From Mucilaginibacter sabulilitoris (GTDB lineage Bacteria; Bacteroidota; Bacteroidia; Sphingobacteriales; Sphingobacteriaceae): DNA of 64,000 bases. The translations under genes and the position numbers were made by a program. The stretch is from positions 620,001 to 684,000 of the forward strand of contig NZ_CP139558.1 of the NCBI RefSeq assembly GCF_034262375.1. Reading direction: 5' to 3'. A model generated the notes under the pieces. The model was not told the DNA's origin. It ran no database searches and was given only the letters and a program-made list of their open reading frames with translations. Within the stretch, counting starts at the first letter, position 1; every line of letters starts with the position of its first letter. Positions 52,830 to 60,654 of this stretch are shown in pieces.

Positions 52830-53612
52830 TTACAACTGCGCTACAAAATCGCGCATGGCCTGGCCGGGATCGGGCTGCTTCATAAAGGTTTCGCCTATTA
52901 AAAAGCCATTAAAGCCCTCCAGTTTTAAATGCCTGATGGTTGCCGGATCGCTGATGGCGCTTTCTGATATTTTCAGAAACTCGGCAGGGATATGTTTTGC
53001 CAGTTGGTACGATGTTTCTACCGATACCGTAAAATCGGTAAGGTTACGGTTGTTTACGCCAATGGCATCCAGGTTGGGGTTTATACTGCGTTCCAGCTCC
53101 TCAAGGTCATGTACCTCCAGCAGCACATTTAAGCCAATGCTTTTAGCCAGTTTAGCGAGGTTATCAATTTCAGCATGTGAAAGTATGGCGGCTATCAGCA
53201 AAATAATATCGGCACCCAATGATTTTGCTTCAATCACCTGGTACTCATCAATCATGAAATCCTTACGCAATACAGGGATAGTATTTACCGAACGGGCTTT
53301 TACCAGGTCGGCCTTACGGCCCATAAAAAAATTACGGTCGGTTAAAACAGACAGGGCCGACGCGCCGGCCGCGGCATAATCATTAGTAACCGCGCTTACC
53401 CTTACCTTATCATTAATAATGCCTTTTGATGGCGACTTGCGTTTAAACTCGGCTATAATTCCGCTGCGTTGTGGATCGAGCAAAAAATCTTTGAACGAAT
53501 AGGTTTCGCGGTGGAAATATTCAGACTCTTCCAGCTCTACGTATGAAGTGCGTTTTTTGGCCGATGCTACTTCCTTTTTTTTATTGGCAACTATTTTATC
53601 AAGTATATTCAT
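52830..53612 (-). CDS. trpC: Indole-3-glycerol phosphate synthase
   Basis: Closes the indole ring in tryptophan synthesis (CdRP to indole-3-glycerol phosphate). 260 residues, single TIM-barrel domain, not fused to TrpF. Family motifs: IIAEFKRKSPSKG (about 52-64, catalytic Glu and Lys), ALSVLTDRNFFMG (about 90-102), VLRKDFMIDEYQVIEAKSLGADIILLI (about 115-141, in part), GVNNRNLTDFTV and ISESAI. The start ATG is directly preceded by a dispersed CCCCC repeat. Follows trpG but is separated from it by 197 bases of repeats. Confidence 0.95.
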   Translation of the reverse strand: MNILDKIVANKKKEVASAKKRTSYVELEESEYFHRETYSFKDFLLDPQRSGIIAEFKRKSPSKGIINDKVRVSAVTNDYAAAGASALSVLTDRNFFMGRKADLVKARSVNTIPVLRKDFMIDEYQVIEAKSLGADIILLIAAILSHAEIDNLAKLAKSIGLNVLLEVHDLEELERSINPNLDAIGVNNRNLTDFTVSVETSYQLAKHIPAEFLKISESAISDPATIRHLKLEGFNGFLIGETFMKQPDPGQAMRDFVAQL

Positions 53613-53637
53613 GCCCCCTAACCCCCAGAAGGGGGGA
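53613..53637. repeat. CCCCC repeat touching the trpC start codon
   Basis: GCCCCCTAACCCCCAGAAGG then GGGGA; its G is adjacent to the last base of the trpC start triplet on the opposite strand. One of three copies in the trp cluster. Confidence 0.8.
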
Positions 53638-53668
53638 TTTATTTTGTTTAAAGTTTAAAAAAGTTGTT

Positions 53669-53744
53669 TGTCATGCTGGACGAAGTGAAGCATCTATTCT
53701 ACAATATGCATCAATAGATAGATCCTTCGTTCCTCAGGATGACA
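53669..53744. repeat. Palindromic TGTCATCCT repeat between trpG and trpC
   Basis: TGTCATGCTGGACGAAGTGA...CATCTA at the left faces TAGATCCTTCG...CTCAGGATGACA at the right; arms of about 25 bases with a few mismatches. The full element of this family; related pieces lie at 10039-10070 and 14859-14926. Confidence 0.7.
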
Positions 53745-53809
53745 AAGTGTTTAACACCATACCAAGTGATACCGTATTAACACAAAGTTATTATTATTTA
53801 CCGGTTGTA

Positions 53810-54421
53810 TTAACTCAACCAGTTTTGCATTAACTGTTTTCCATACTCGGTTAATACCGACTCCGGGTGAAACTGTACGCCGCGCACGTCATATTCCCGG
53901 TGGGTTAATGCCATGATCGAATTATCAGCATCGTCAATCGCGGTTACCTGCAGCACTTCAGGCAGGTTTTTATCGCTTACTACCCATGAATGATAGCGGC
54001 CAACCTTAAAACTCTCCGGAAGGCCTTTAAAAAGCTGCTCCTGGCTGTTAGTAACCTTTATGGGAGTGGCTACGCCATGCATTGGCTGACTTAAGTTGTA
54101 TAAACTACCGCCAAACACCTCGGCTATGGCCTGCTGTCCCAGGCATACGCCAAAGATACTTTTGGTAGGCGAATACTTTTCGATCACGTCCAGCAGTAAC
54201 CCGGCTTCCGAAGGTATGCCGGGTCCCGGCGAAAGAATGATCTTATCAAAAGCATCCACATCACTAATGGCAAACTTATCGTTCCTCCAAACCTCGCATT
54301 GCAGGCCAAGCTCATTAACCAAATGCACCAGGTTATAGGTGAAAGAATCGTAATTGTCAATTATTAATATGCCCCCCGGCCCCCTGAAGGGGGTGTTTGA
54401 GGTATTCTGTTGCTCGTTCAT
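53810..54421 (-). CDS. trpG: Anthranilate synthase glutamine amidotransferase subunit, N-terminus partly repeat-derived
   Basis: Supplies ammonia from glutamine to TrpE. 203 residues. Class I amidotransferase with LIIDNYDSFTYNLVHL (about 20-35), ILSPGPGIPSEAG (about 62-74), nucleophile Cys in GVCLGQQAIAEVFGG (about 95-109), the HSWVV segment and His-Glu in VQFHPES (about 184-190). Residues 10-17 (TPFRGPGG) are encoded by a copy of the dispersed CCCCC repeat at 54371-54394. Related proteins usually begin near residue 18-19 (MILIIDN-like). The upstream ATG at 54421 therefore adds a non-conserved 18-residue leader, or the true start is further in. It may also serve folate synthesis (PabA). Confidence 0.92.
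   Translation of the reverse strand: MNEQQNTSNTPFRGPGGILIIDNYDSFTYNLVHLVNELGLQCEVWRNDKFAISDVDAFDKIILSPGPGIPSEAGLLLDVIEKYSPTKSIFGVCLGQQAIAEVFGGSLYNLSQPMHGVATPIKVTNSQEQLFKGLPESFKVGRYHSWVVSDKNLPEVLQVTAIDDADNSIMALTHREYDVRGVQFHPESVLTEYGKQLMQNWLS
54371..54394. repeat. CCCCC repeat inside the trpG coding sequence
   Basis: GCCCCCCGGCCCCCTGAAGG then GGGT. On the coding strand the copy ends immediately before the ATA codon at the point where homologous TrpG proteins usually begin. Confidence 0.8.
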
Positions 54422-54463
54422 GTTATTATATCTTATATTGATATGTCAAATATTGTTTATTAT

Positions 54464-54487
54464 TCCCCTTTTAGGGGGTTAGGGGGC
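54464..54487. repeat. CCCCC repeat next to the trpE stop codon
   Basis: TCCCCTTTTAGGGGGTTAGG then GGGC, ending two bases from the trpE stop codon. Confidence 0.75.
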
Positions 54488-54489
54488 TT

Positions 54490-55899
54490 CTACAACTCCT
54501 CTGCCAGCTCAAAAGCACGCCTTAGGGCCGCTATTTTGTTATCAACCTCTTTCAGTTCGCTTTCCGCTACTGAACCTGCAACGATGCCCGCACCTGCCTG
54601 GTAATGCAGCGTATTATTTTTACTCAGAAACGAACGGATCATGATGGCATGGTTAAAATCGCCGTTGAAACCCAGAAAACCTATGGCGCCGCTGTAAAAG
54701 CTGCGTTTAATTTTCTCGTTCTCGTCAATAATTTCCATGGCCCGGTATTTAGGTGCGCCGCTCAGCGTGCCCGCAGGGTAAGTATCGGCTACGATTTTAA
54801 ATGACGATACATCGGGGAGCAGTTTGCCGCTTACATGCGATACAAGGTGTATCAGGTGCGAATAATACTGTACCTCTTTAAAGGCTTTAACCTCTACCTG
54901 TTCACAATGGCGGCTCAGGTCGTTACGGGCCAGGTCAACCAGCATCACGTGTTCTGCCGATTCTTTAGGGTCGTTTTCCAGGTTGCGAGCTATTTCTGCA
55001 TCTTTTTCATCATCGCCACTGCGTTTAAATGTACCGGCAATTGGGAATATACTGGCCACATTGTTTTTGATAGTGATCTGCGCCTCGGGCGATGAGCCAA
55101 AGATGCGGAAATCGCCATAATCAAAATAAAACAGGTAAGGCGAGGGGTTAATGGAACGAAGCGCCCGGTAAACATTAAATTCATCACCCTGGAACGTTCG
55201 GGAGAAAGCTCTTGATGGCACTATCTGAAAAACATCACCGCGATAAATGTGCTGCTTCATTTTTTCAACAATGGCTATAAACTCATCACCGGTAAGGTTT
55301 GACTGCTCATCGCCCACGCTTTTAAAATGATATTCCGGGAAATTTTTGTTTTTGATGAGATATTCCAGTTTTTCGATACCGCCATTGGTTGGTCCGCCTT
55401 CAGCCTGGTTATGGAAAATGTACAATTCGTTTTTAAAATGGTCAACTGCTATAATATAGCGGTAAATATGATATTGCATCACCGGAATCTGCCGGGTAGT
55501 GTCATCACTTTGTTTGAGTTTGATGGTTTCAAAATGCTCTACCGCCTCATGTGTAAAATAACCAAACAGCCCGTTTGAGATGATCTTACCCGGGTTGGCA
55601 TCAGTTTCAAAGCTACCGATGAACTGGTTAATCTGATCTATCAGCTCAAAAGTTCCGGCCTCATGTATTTCCTGGCTGCCATCGGGGTATTGTTTTTTCA
55701 GGATACCGTTGTTTAGTACCAGTCCGCTGATGGGCTCGCAGCAAATGTAGCTTAAACTGTTTTCGCGGCTGTGGTAGTCGGAGCTTTCCAGCAACAACGA
55801 GTTGGGAAATACATCTCTCAGGCGGAGGTAAATGCTTACCGGCGTGGTGGTATCTGCGAGTAGCTTTTTATGGGTAGTGGTTATTTTAAATTTGTTCAT
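54490..55899 (-). CDS. trpE: Anthranilate synthase component I
   Basis: Converts chorismate to anthranilate with ammonia from TrpG. 469 residues from ATG 55897-55899 (MNKFKITTTHKK). Chorismate-binding domain motifs: HIYRGDVFQIVPSRAFSR (about 225-242), GSSPEAQI (about 270), PIAGTFKRSGDDEKDAEIARNL (about 290-311, in part), DLARNDLSRHC, YPAGTLSGAPK (about 387-397) and YSGAIGFLG. An N-terminal Leu-Leu-Glu-Ser segment (LLLESSDYHSRENSLSYIC in part) is the feedback site for tryptophan. A nine-codon longer reading from 55926 runs into the terminator hairpin and is unlikely. Regulated by the attenuator upstream. Confidence 0.96.
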   Translation of the reverse strand: MNKFKITTTHKKLLADTTTPVSIYLRLRDVFPNSLLLESSDYHSRENSLSYICCEPISGLVLNNGILKKQYPDGSQEIHEAGTFELIDQINQFIGSFETDANPGKIISNGLFGYFTHEAVEHFETIKLKQSDDTTRQIPVMQYHIYRYIIAVDHFKNELYIFHNQAEGGPTNGGIEKLEYLIKNKNFPEYHFKSVGDEQSNLTGDEFIAIVEKMKQHIYRGDVFQIVPSRAFSRTFQGDEFNVYRALRSINPSPYLFYFDYGDFRIFGSSPEAQITIKNNVASIFPIAGTFKRSGDDEKDAEIARNLENDPKESAEHVMLVDLARNDLSRHCEQVEVKAFKEVQYYSHLIHLVSHVSGKLLPDVSSFKIVADTYPAGTLSGAPKYRAMEIIDENEKIKRSFYSGAIGFLGFNGDFNHAIMIRSFLSKNNTLHYQAGAGIVAGSVAESELKEVDNKIAALRRAFELAEEL

Positions 55900-55923
55900 G
55901 TTGTGTGCAAAAAGTGTATTAAA

Positions 55924-55956
55924 CAAAAAAACCCGGCGAATTGGGGTCGCCGGGTT
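55924..55956 (-). terminator. Attenuator terminator hairpin ahead of trpE
   Basis: On the minus strand AAACCCGGCGA pairs perfectly with TCGCCGGGTTT across a 7-base loop (CCCCAAT), followed by TTTTTTT. It ends 25 bases before the trpE ATG and after the leader ORF, so transcription can stop before the operon. A segment just inside the leader ORF (GCAGCCGGTT) can pair with its left arm (AACCCGGC) and would prevent the hairpin. Confidence 0.88.
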
Positions 55957-55992
55957 TCCTATTTAGGTTTACAATTGATTAGTTGTCTCTGA

Positions 55993-56061
55993 CTAAAAAA
56001 CGCAACCGGCTGCCAAATTTAATTGGTGCCACCAGCTGTTTGTGTGTGTTTTTTTAATCAT
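55993..56061 (-). CDS. trpL: trp operon leader peptide with tandem Trp codons
   Basis: A 22-codon ORF from ATG 56059-56061 to TAG 55993-55995: MIKKTHTNSWWHQLNLAAGC then VF. Codons 10-11 are TGG TGG. With the rare amino acid encoded exactly where a stalled ribosome would uncover an alternative structure, this is the classical leader-peptide arrangement. The stop codon is 36 bases before the left arm of the terminator hairpin. The start is only eight bases from the -7 box, so the leader mRNA has almost no untranslated 5' end. Confidence 0.8.
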   Translation of the reverse strand: MIKKTHTNSWWHQLNLAAGCVF

Positions 56062-56069
56062 CGCGGTCA

Positions 56070-56099
56070 CAAATTTATAAAGAAAATTGAATTGTCAAA
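56070..56099 (-). promoter_or_regulatory. trp operon promoter
   Basis: On the minus strand TTTG (56096-56099), 18 bases, then TAAATTTG (56070-56077): an exact TAnnTTTG -7 box with near-ideal spacing to the -33 element. It drives the leader ORF and trpE-trpG-trpC. Confidence 0.75.
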
Positions 56100-56132
56100 T
56101 TTTTTCTGAAATTATTTATTTGCTAAATCCTA

Positions 56133-56561
56133 TTAGCCACGTGGAATTAATAGGATACCGGTTGAAATTATAATCAAACCGAATATGTAGAACACAAAAA
56201 TAGCTTTGTGCTTGGCTTCATCAGTAGTAGCTTTTTTTGATTTGCTGTGACCAATGGTGATTAATACAATGGCAATTACCATCATAAGCCAGTGTTCAAC
56301 TGTAAAAAAACGGGTAACTGGGTTTTTCATGGTAGTACTGTTAAACTGAACAAACGGGCTCACAAAATACAATACAATACCAATAAGCAATTGGGTATGT
56401 ACCGATATCATGGCGAAAAGGTTAAGCTTGCGGTTACCTTCGGTATAAGGTTTTTTACCCATGAGGTTAATAAGCGCCAATAAGGCAGCCACAACAATAA
56501 GTACCACCACAATGTAACGAAAGCCAGAATGGAGATGCTGTAAAAAGCTATAAAGGTTCAT
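56133..56561 (-). CDS. Small polytopic membrane protein, heme-protein-like
   Basis: 142 residues from ATG 56559-56561 (MNLYSFLQHLHSGF); a 17-codon longer reading exists. Four to five hydrophobic segments (about 14-33, 48-66, 90-108 and 118-138). His residues near the N-terminus (HLHSGFRY), HTQLLIG and TVEHWLMM resemble the cytochrome b561-like group seen in Bacteroidota, but a heme function is not shown. No partner operon; it is upstream of and on the same strand as the trp leader region, separated by 70 bases. Confidence 0.6.
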   Translation of the reverse strand: MNLYSFLQHLHSGFRYIVVVLIVVAALLALINLMGKKPYTEGNRKLNLFAMISVHTQLLIGIVLYFVSPFVQFNSTTMKNPVTRFFTVEHWLMMVIAIVLITIGHSKSKKATTDEAKHKAIFVFYIFGLIIISTGILLIPRG

Positions 56562-56770
56562 ATCGTAAATTTTTGTGTGAATATACAATAAAAGAAAAAG
56601 CTGAAAAAACATCGCGGTTATTTGACAGTGAATTAACGGTTTGCGATGGGAGGTTATATGATCAGGTGATAAAAATTGTCGTAAATCACCCCTAATTTGT
56701 CTTTCTTGCCACCCATGACTAGCGATTTTAGAGCTGATATTTGAATCATCAATAAAGTAATAATGTTATT

Positions 56771-57301
56771 ATGAAAGAGGAAACCATAAAAACCAACACG
56801 GCAACACAACCGTTACCTGTTCAATTAAAATCAACGGCCAATGAATTGCTGCAAACTCTTGATGATGTAAAAGAGGAGGACATTAATAAAGTTCCGTTTG
56901 CCGGCAGCTGGACCGCCGGGCAACTTGGCGAGCATATCATACTGTCAGTTTCGGGTATTACAGACCTGGTAAACGGCCCTACCGGTACAACCAGGAGAAG
57001 CCCTGATCAATATGTGCAGGCCTTAAAGGATATGTTCCTGGATTTTAATTTGAAATTTACATCTGCAGAGGCAATTACGCCTGCGGTTAAAACTTATGAT
57101 AAGGATTCTGTTAAAAAAAAGCTGGCAAATGTTTTTGAGCGTTTTATAGTCCTTGCCGAAACCAGGGACCTCACCGACTCCTGTCTGGCTTTCGAATTTC
57201 CGGGCATGGGGCACCTCACATTGCTGGAATGGATGTATTTAACCGTTTTTCATACCCAACGGCATATACACCAGTTACAAGGGATTAAGGCGCAGCTTTA
57301 A
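56771..57301 (+). CDS. DinB-family protein
   Basis: 176 residues, four-helix bundle of the DinB/YfiT type (metal-dependent, often thiol-S-transferase-like). Metal ligand His in GQLGEHIILSVSGI (about 54-67) and the C-terminal pair in FHTQRHIHQLQGI (about 157-169) follow the H-X(n)-HXXXH pattern. No signal peptide. Function in vivo unknown; relatives act on bacillithiol or mycothiol substrates. Solitary gene before a strong terminator. Confidence 0.85.
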   Translation: MKEETIKTNTATQPLPVQLKSTANELLQTLDDVKEEDINKVPFAGSWTAGQLGEHIILSVSGITDLVNGPTGTTRRSPDQYVQALKDMFLDFNLKFTSAEAITPAVKTYDKDSVKKKLANVFERFIVLAETRDLTDSCLAFEFPGMGHLTLLEWMYLTVFHTQRHIHQLQGIKAQL

Positions 57302-57403
57302 TTTCTCCGCGTATTATTGCGAGGAACAAAAGTAACCAAACGGAGTGAGTTCATTATCCCATCTGCTGACGGGGAAGAATAGGGATGAATATTTTAAAAG
57401 CAA

Positions 57404-57435
57404 AAAGAGCGATGAAGGAAACTTCATCGCTCTTT
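57404..57435. terminator. Bidirectional terminator between dinB-like gene and pdhC
   Basis: AAAGAGCGATGAAG and CTTCATCGCTCTTT are perfect arms with a GAAA tetraloop. Confidence 0.85.
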
Positions 57436-57454
57436 GAATATATTAAATCTGAAA

Positions 57455-59119
57455 TTAGATCAGCAGCCTTACAGGCTCTTCTAATAGTGACTTTAGTGTT
57501 TGCAGGAATGCAGCACCTGTTGCGCCGTCAACCACGCGGTGATCACAGCTCAGGGTAACTTTCATGATGTTACCAGGTACTACAGCTCCATTTTTAACAA
57601 CCGGAACCTGTTGTATACCGCTTACCGCAAGGATACAGGCATTAGGTGTGTTAATAATAGCGGTAAATTCATCAACACCAAACATACCAAGATTTGATAT
57701 AGTAAAGGTTGAGCCTTCCATTTCTGCAGGCTGTAATTTTTTTGATTTTGCTTTACCGGCAAACTCTTTTACTTCAACCGAGATATGGCTTAATGATTTA
57801 CCATCGGCAAATTTAATAACCGGTACCAGCAGACCTTCGTCAACTGCAACGGCAACGCCAATGTGGATATGCTCGTTGGTACGGATCTTATCGCCCAGGA
57901 ATGATGAATTAATAGCCGGGTGTTGTTTTAAGGCAACGGCGCATGCTTTTAATACAAAATCATTAAATGATATTTTAACCGGGGCAACGTCATTGATGCG
58001 GGTACGGGCAGCAATGGCCTGGTCCATATCAATGCTCATGGTTACATAGAAGTGGGGCGCGGTAAACAAGCTTTCGCTTAAGCGGCGGCTGATAGCTTTA
58101 CGCATTTGTGTAACTGCCCTTTCGGTAAATTTCTCTTCGCCGGTATAAGTTGGCAGGGTGATAGGCGCTTTAGTAGCAGGTGCAGCAGCAGCCGGAGCTT
58201 CTGCGCCTGCCGGAGCGGTAGATGTTGGCGCAGGTGCCTTAAACTCTTCTATATCCTTTTTAATGATACGACCGCCTTCTGCGCTGCCTTTTACATCATT
58301 AAGGTTAATGCCTTTATCTTTCGCTATTTTACGTGCAAGCGGCGATGCTTTCACGCGGCTGTCATCAGCAGTTGATGAAGCAGCAGGGGCGGCTTCGGTA
58401 GTAGTTTCGGCTTTTGCTTCAGGAGCGGCTTCTTCTGCCGGTGCAGTAGCTGTTGCGCTACCGGCATCCTGTAATAAAGGTGTAATATCAGTACCCTCTT
58501 TACCAACAATGGCTATAATGCCATTAACCGGTGCCGCTTCGCCCTCTTTAGGGCCAATATATAAAAGCGTACCTTCTTCATAGCCCACAACTTCCATAGT
58601 AGCCTTATCAGTAGCTACGTCGGCCAGTGAATCGTCAGATTTTACTTTGTCGCCAACTTTAAAGTTCCATTTTTCAATAACACCCTCGGTCATGGTATCG
58701 CTAAGGGCAGGCATACGGATAACCGTAGCAGGAATGCTTGAAAGGTCAACCTTTGGCGCTGCGGTAGCAGCAGGTTTTTTGTCTTCGGCCTTTGCTTCAG
58801 GGGCAGCAGCTTCAGCAGGTTTTTCTTCTTTCTTTTCGGCGCTGCCACCACTTTGTTCAAGTGCGGCTTTGTAATCTTCGCCCTCGTTGCCTAAAACGGC
58901 AATAACAGCGTCAACCGGAACGGCATTGCCCTCTTCAACACCTAAGTATAACAAGGTGCCATCCTGGTACGATTCAAAATCCATGGTAGCTTTATCAGTT
59001 TCAATCTCGGCCAATACATCGCCGGATTTTACTTTATCGCCAACTTTCTTATGCCATTTCGCCAATACCCCTTCGGTCATGGTATCGCTCATCTTAGGCA
59101 TTTTAACTACTTCGGCCAT
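57455..59119 (-). CDS. Pyruvate dehydrogenase complex E2 (dihydrolipoamide acetyltransferase)
   Basis: Core subunit that moves acetyl groups from E1 to CoA. 554 residues. Two tandem lipoyl domains, each with the lipoylated Lys in TDKATM (about residues 40-45 and 170-175), Ala/Pro/Glu-rich linkers, an E3-binding domain (KASPLARKIAKDKGINL, about 265-281, with GSAEGGRIIKKDI) and a C-terminal catalytic domain with FTERAVTQMRKAISRRL and the active-site DHRVVDGATGAAF (about 525-537). Located 43 bases downstream of E1 alpha; E1 beta is not here. Confidence 0.94.
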   Translation of the reverse strand: MAEVVKMPKMSDTMTEGVLAKWHKKVGDKVKSGDVLAEIETDKATMDFESYQDGTLLYLGVEEGNAVPVDAVIAVLGNEGEDYKAALEQSGGSAEKKEEKPAEAAAPEAKAEDKKPAATAAPKVDLSSIPATVIRMPALSDTMTEGVIEKWNFKVGDKVKSDDSLADVATDKATMEVVGYEEGTLLYIGPKEGEAAPVNGIIAIVGKEGTDITPLLQDAGSATATAPAEEAAPEAKAETTTEAAPAASSTADDSRVKASPLARKIAKDKGINLNDVKGSAEGGRIIKKDIEEFKAPAPTSTAPAGAEAPAAAAPATKAPITLPTYTGEEKFTERAVTQMRKAISRRLSESLFTAPHFYVTMSIDMDQAIAARTRINDVAPVKISFNDFVLKACAVALKQHPAINSSFLGDKIRTNEHIHIGVAVAVDEGLLVPVIKFADGKSLSHISVEVKEFAGKAKSKKLQPAEMEGSTFTISNLGMFGVDEFTAIINTPNACILAVSGIQQVPVVKNGAVVPGNIMKVTLSCDHRVVDGATGAAFLQTLKSLLEEPVRLLI

Positions 59120-59162
59120 ATACTATTAATAGTGTTATAAATAATTTAGTATAAATATAGGA

Positions 59163-60158
59163 TTAGTCTCTGATGTATGGGTAGTCTGCCTGAACATAAA
59201 CATCTGTATATAGTTCAGAAGCCTCAGGCCATGGCGATTCTTCAGAAAATTTAACTGACTCCTCAACTATAGCTTTTATTTTGGCATCAATTTCTTCAAA
59301 CCATTTATCATCAGCATAACCTTCTTTTACAATAACTTGTTTGGTTATTTCAATTGGGTCTTTAGCCTTGTAGCTTTCCAGCTCTTCTTTGGTACGATAC
59401 TTTTGAGGGTCAGACATGGAGTGACCTTTATAACGGTAAGTACGCATTTCCAGGAACGTTGGGCCTTCGCCACGGCGTGCACGCTGAACGGCTTCGTCCA
59501 TTGCCACATGAACAGCGGCAGGATCCATACCGTCAACAGCCTGAGAAGGGATACCATAAGGTAAGCCTAATTTATAAATATCAGTTTGTATGGTGGTACG
59601 CTCAACAGAAGTACCCATGGCGTAACCATTGTTTTCGCAAACAAAAATTACAGGTAACTGCCAAAGCGCTGCCATATTAAAGGTTTCGGTTAAAGCCCCC
59701 TGACGTACAGCGCCATCGCCCATATAAGCAATGTTTACAAACTCGGTACCTTTATACTTTTCGGCGAAAGCGATACCGGCTCCCAGCGGAACCTGTCCGC
59801 CTACGATGCCGTGGCCACCATAAAAATGTTTTTCTTTATCAAACATGTGCATGGAGCCGCCTTTGCCTTTTGAGCAACCGGTAGCTTTACCATAAAGCTC
59901 GGCCATAACCGCGTTAGGGGTTACGCCTTTAGCAAGTGCATGAGCGTGGTCGCGGTAAGCGGTAATCATGCTGTCTTCCTGTTTTATTACAGACATGGCA
60001 CCGGCCAGTACGGCTTCCTGCCCAATGTATAAGTGGCAAAAGCCCCTGATTTTTTGTTGTCCGTATAACTGTCCTGCTTTTTCTTCGAACTTGCGCATTA
60101 ACAGCATTTGTTCGTACCACATCAGGTAAGTGTCTTTGTTAATTTCGATTGAACTCAT
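59163..60158 (-). CDS. pdhA: Pyruvate dehydrogenase E1 component, alpha subunit
   Basis: Thiamine-diphosphate subunit that decarboxylates pyruvate with the E1 beta chain. 331 residues. HLYIGQEAVLAGAM (about 43-56), ITAYRDHAHALAKG (about 65-78), the TPP-binding motif GDGAVRQGALTETFNMA (about 147-163; GDG-X(n)-N), ENNGYAMGTS and the phosphorylation-loop-like RYKGHSMSDPQKYR (about 243-256). Upstream of E2 in one operon. The E1 beta gene must lie elsewhere because nothing in this window encodes it. Confidence 0.95.
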   Translation of the reverse strand: MSSIEINKDTYLMWYEQMLLMRKFEEKAGQLYGQQKIRGFCHLYIGQEAVLAGAMSVIKQEDSMITAYRDHAHALAKGVTPNAVMAELYGKATGCSKGKGGSMHMFDKEKHFYGGHGIVGGQVPLGAGIAFAEKYKGTEFVNIAYMGDGAVRQGALTETFNMAALWQLPVIFVCENNGYAMGTSVERTTIQTDIYKLGLPYGIPSQAVDGMDPAAVHVAMDEAVQRARRGEGPTFLEMRTYRYKGHSMSDPQKYRTKEELESYKAKDPIEITKQVIVKEGYADDKWFEEIDAKIKAIVEESVKFSEESPWPEASELYTDVYVQADYPYIRD

Positions 60159-60654
60159 GTAATTAAAACAATCAATTTCTTGGGAGTAAAGCGCAAATCT
60201 AATTATATCCTTGAAATTATCGAAACCGCAGCGAATTTGTTGAACAGATTATTTTTTATTTCAAGAAAAGCTTATAAATGAGCAGGGTTAACCGCGTTTT
60301 GTTTGTTTAGCCAAACATTATACTGCTATATTGAAATATTACCGAAGCTTTTTAGGTATTAAAACACGATTTTTACCCTAAATTGATTGATTTTAGATCA
60401 AAATTCTTCTGATTTTTTTAATAAAACGCAAAAATATCGATTGCAGCCGTAACCCAAAAAGTAACATAAACGTAACAGGTCAGGGCTTTAATTGATAGGT
60501 TTTTTGCGTTAGAAGTAATATTTATATTTTTTGAAAAAAAAGTGCCATTTATTTGCAATAATAAAAAATATAAATAGTTTTGTATCCAACAACAGACACT
60601 ATGTCTAATTTAATAAACAAATTTGTTGCCCCTAACAGCAAACTAAAACATTAA
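60159..60654. other. Intergenic region with divergent promoters for pdhA and the NlpC gene
   Basis: About 500 AT-rich bases. On the minus strand TAGATTTG (60194-60201) is an exact -7 box 36 bases before the pdhA ATG. On the plus strand TTTG (60552-60555), 19 bases, TAGTTTTG (60575-60582) is an exact -33/-7 pair 72 bases before the NlpC/P60 gene. No gene seen between them. Confidence 0.6.
60552..60582 (+). promoter_or_regulatory. Promoter of the NlpC/P60 gene
   Basis: TTTG, exactly 19 bases, then TAGTTTTG: a full match to the Bacteroidota -33/-7 consensus with ideal spacing. Leader of about 65 bases. Confidence 0.75.

Noticed and set aside
55900..55926. Nine-codon N-terminal extension of TrpE
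   Set aside because: It runs into the attenuator terminator, so it would be lost in most transcripts; ATG 55899 fits homologues.
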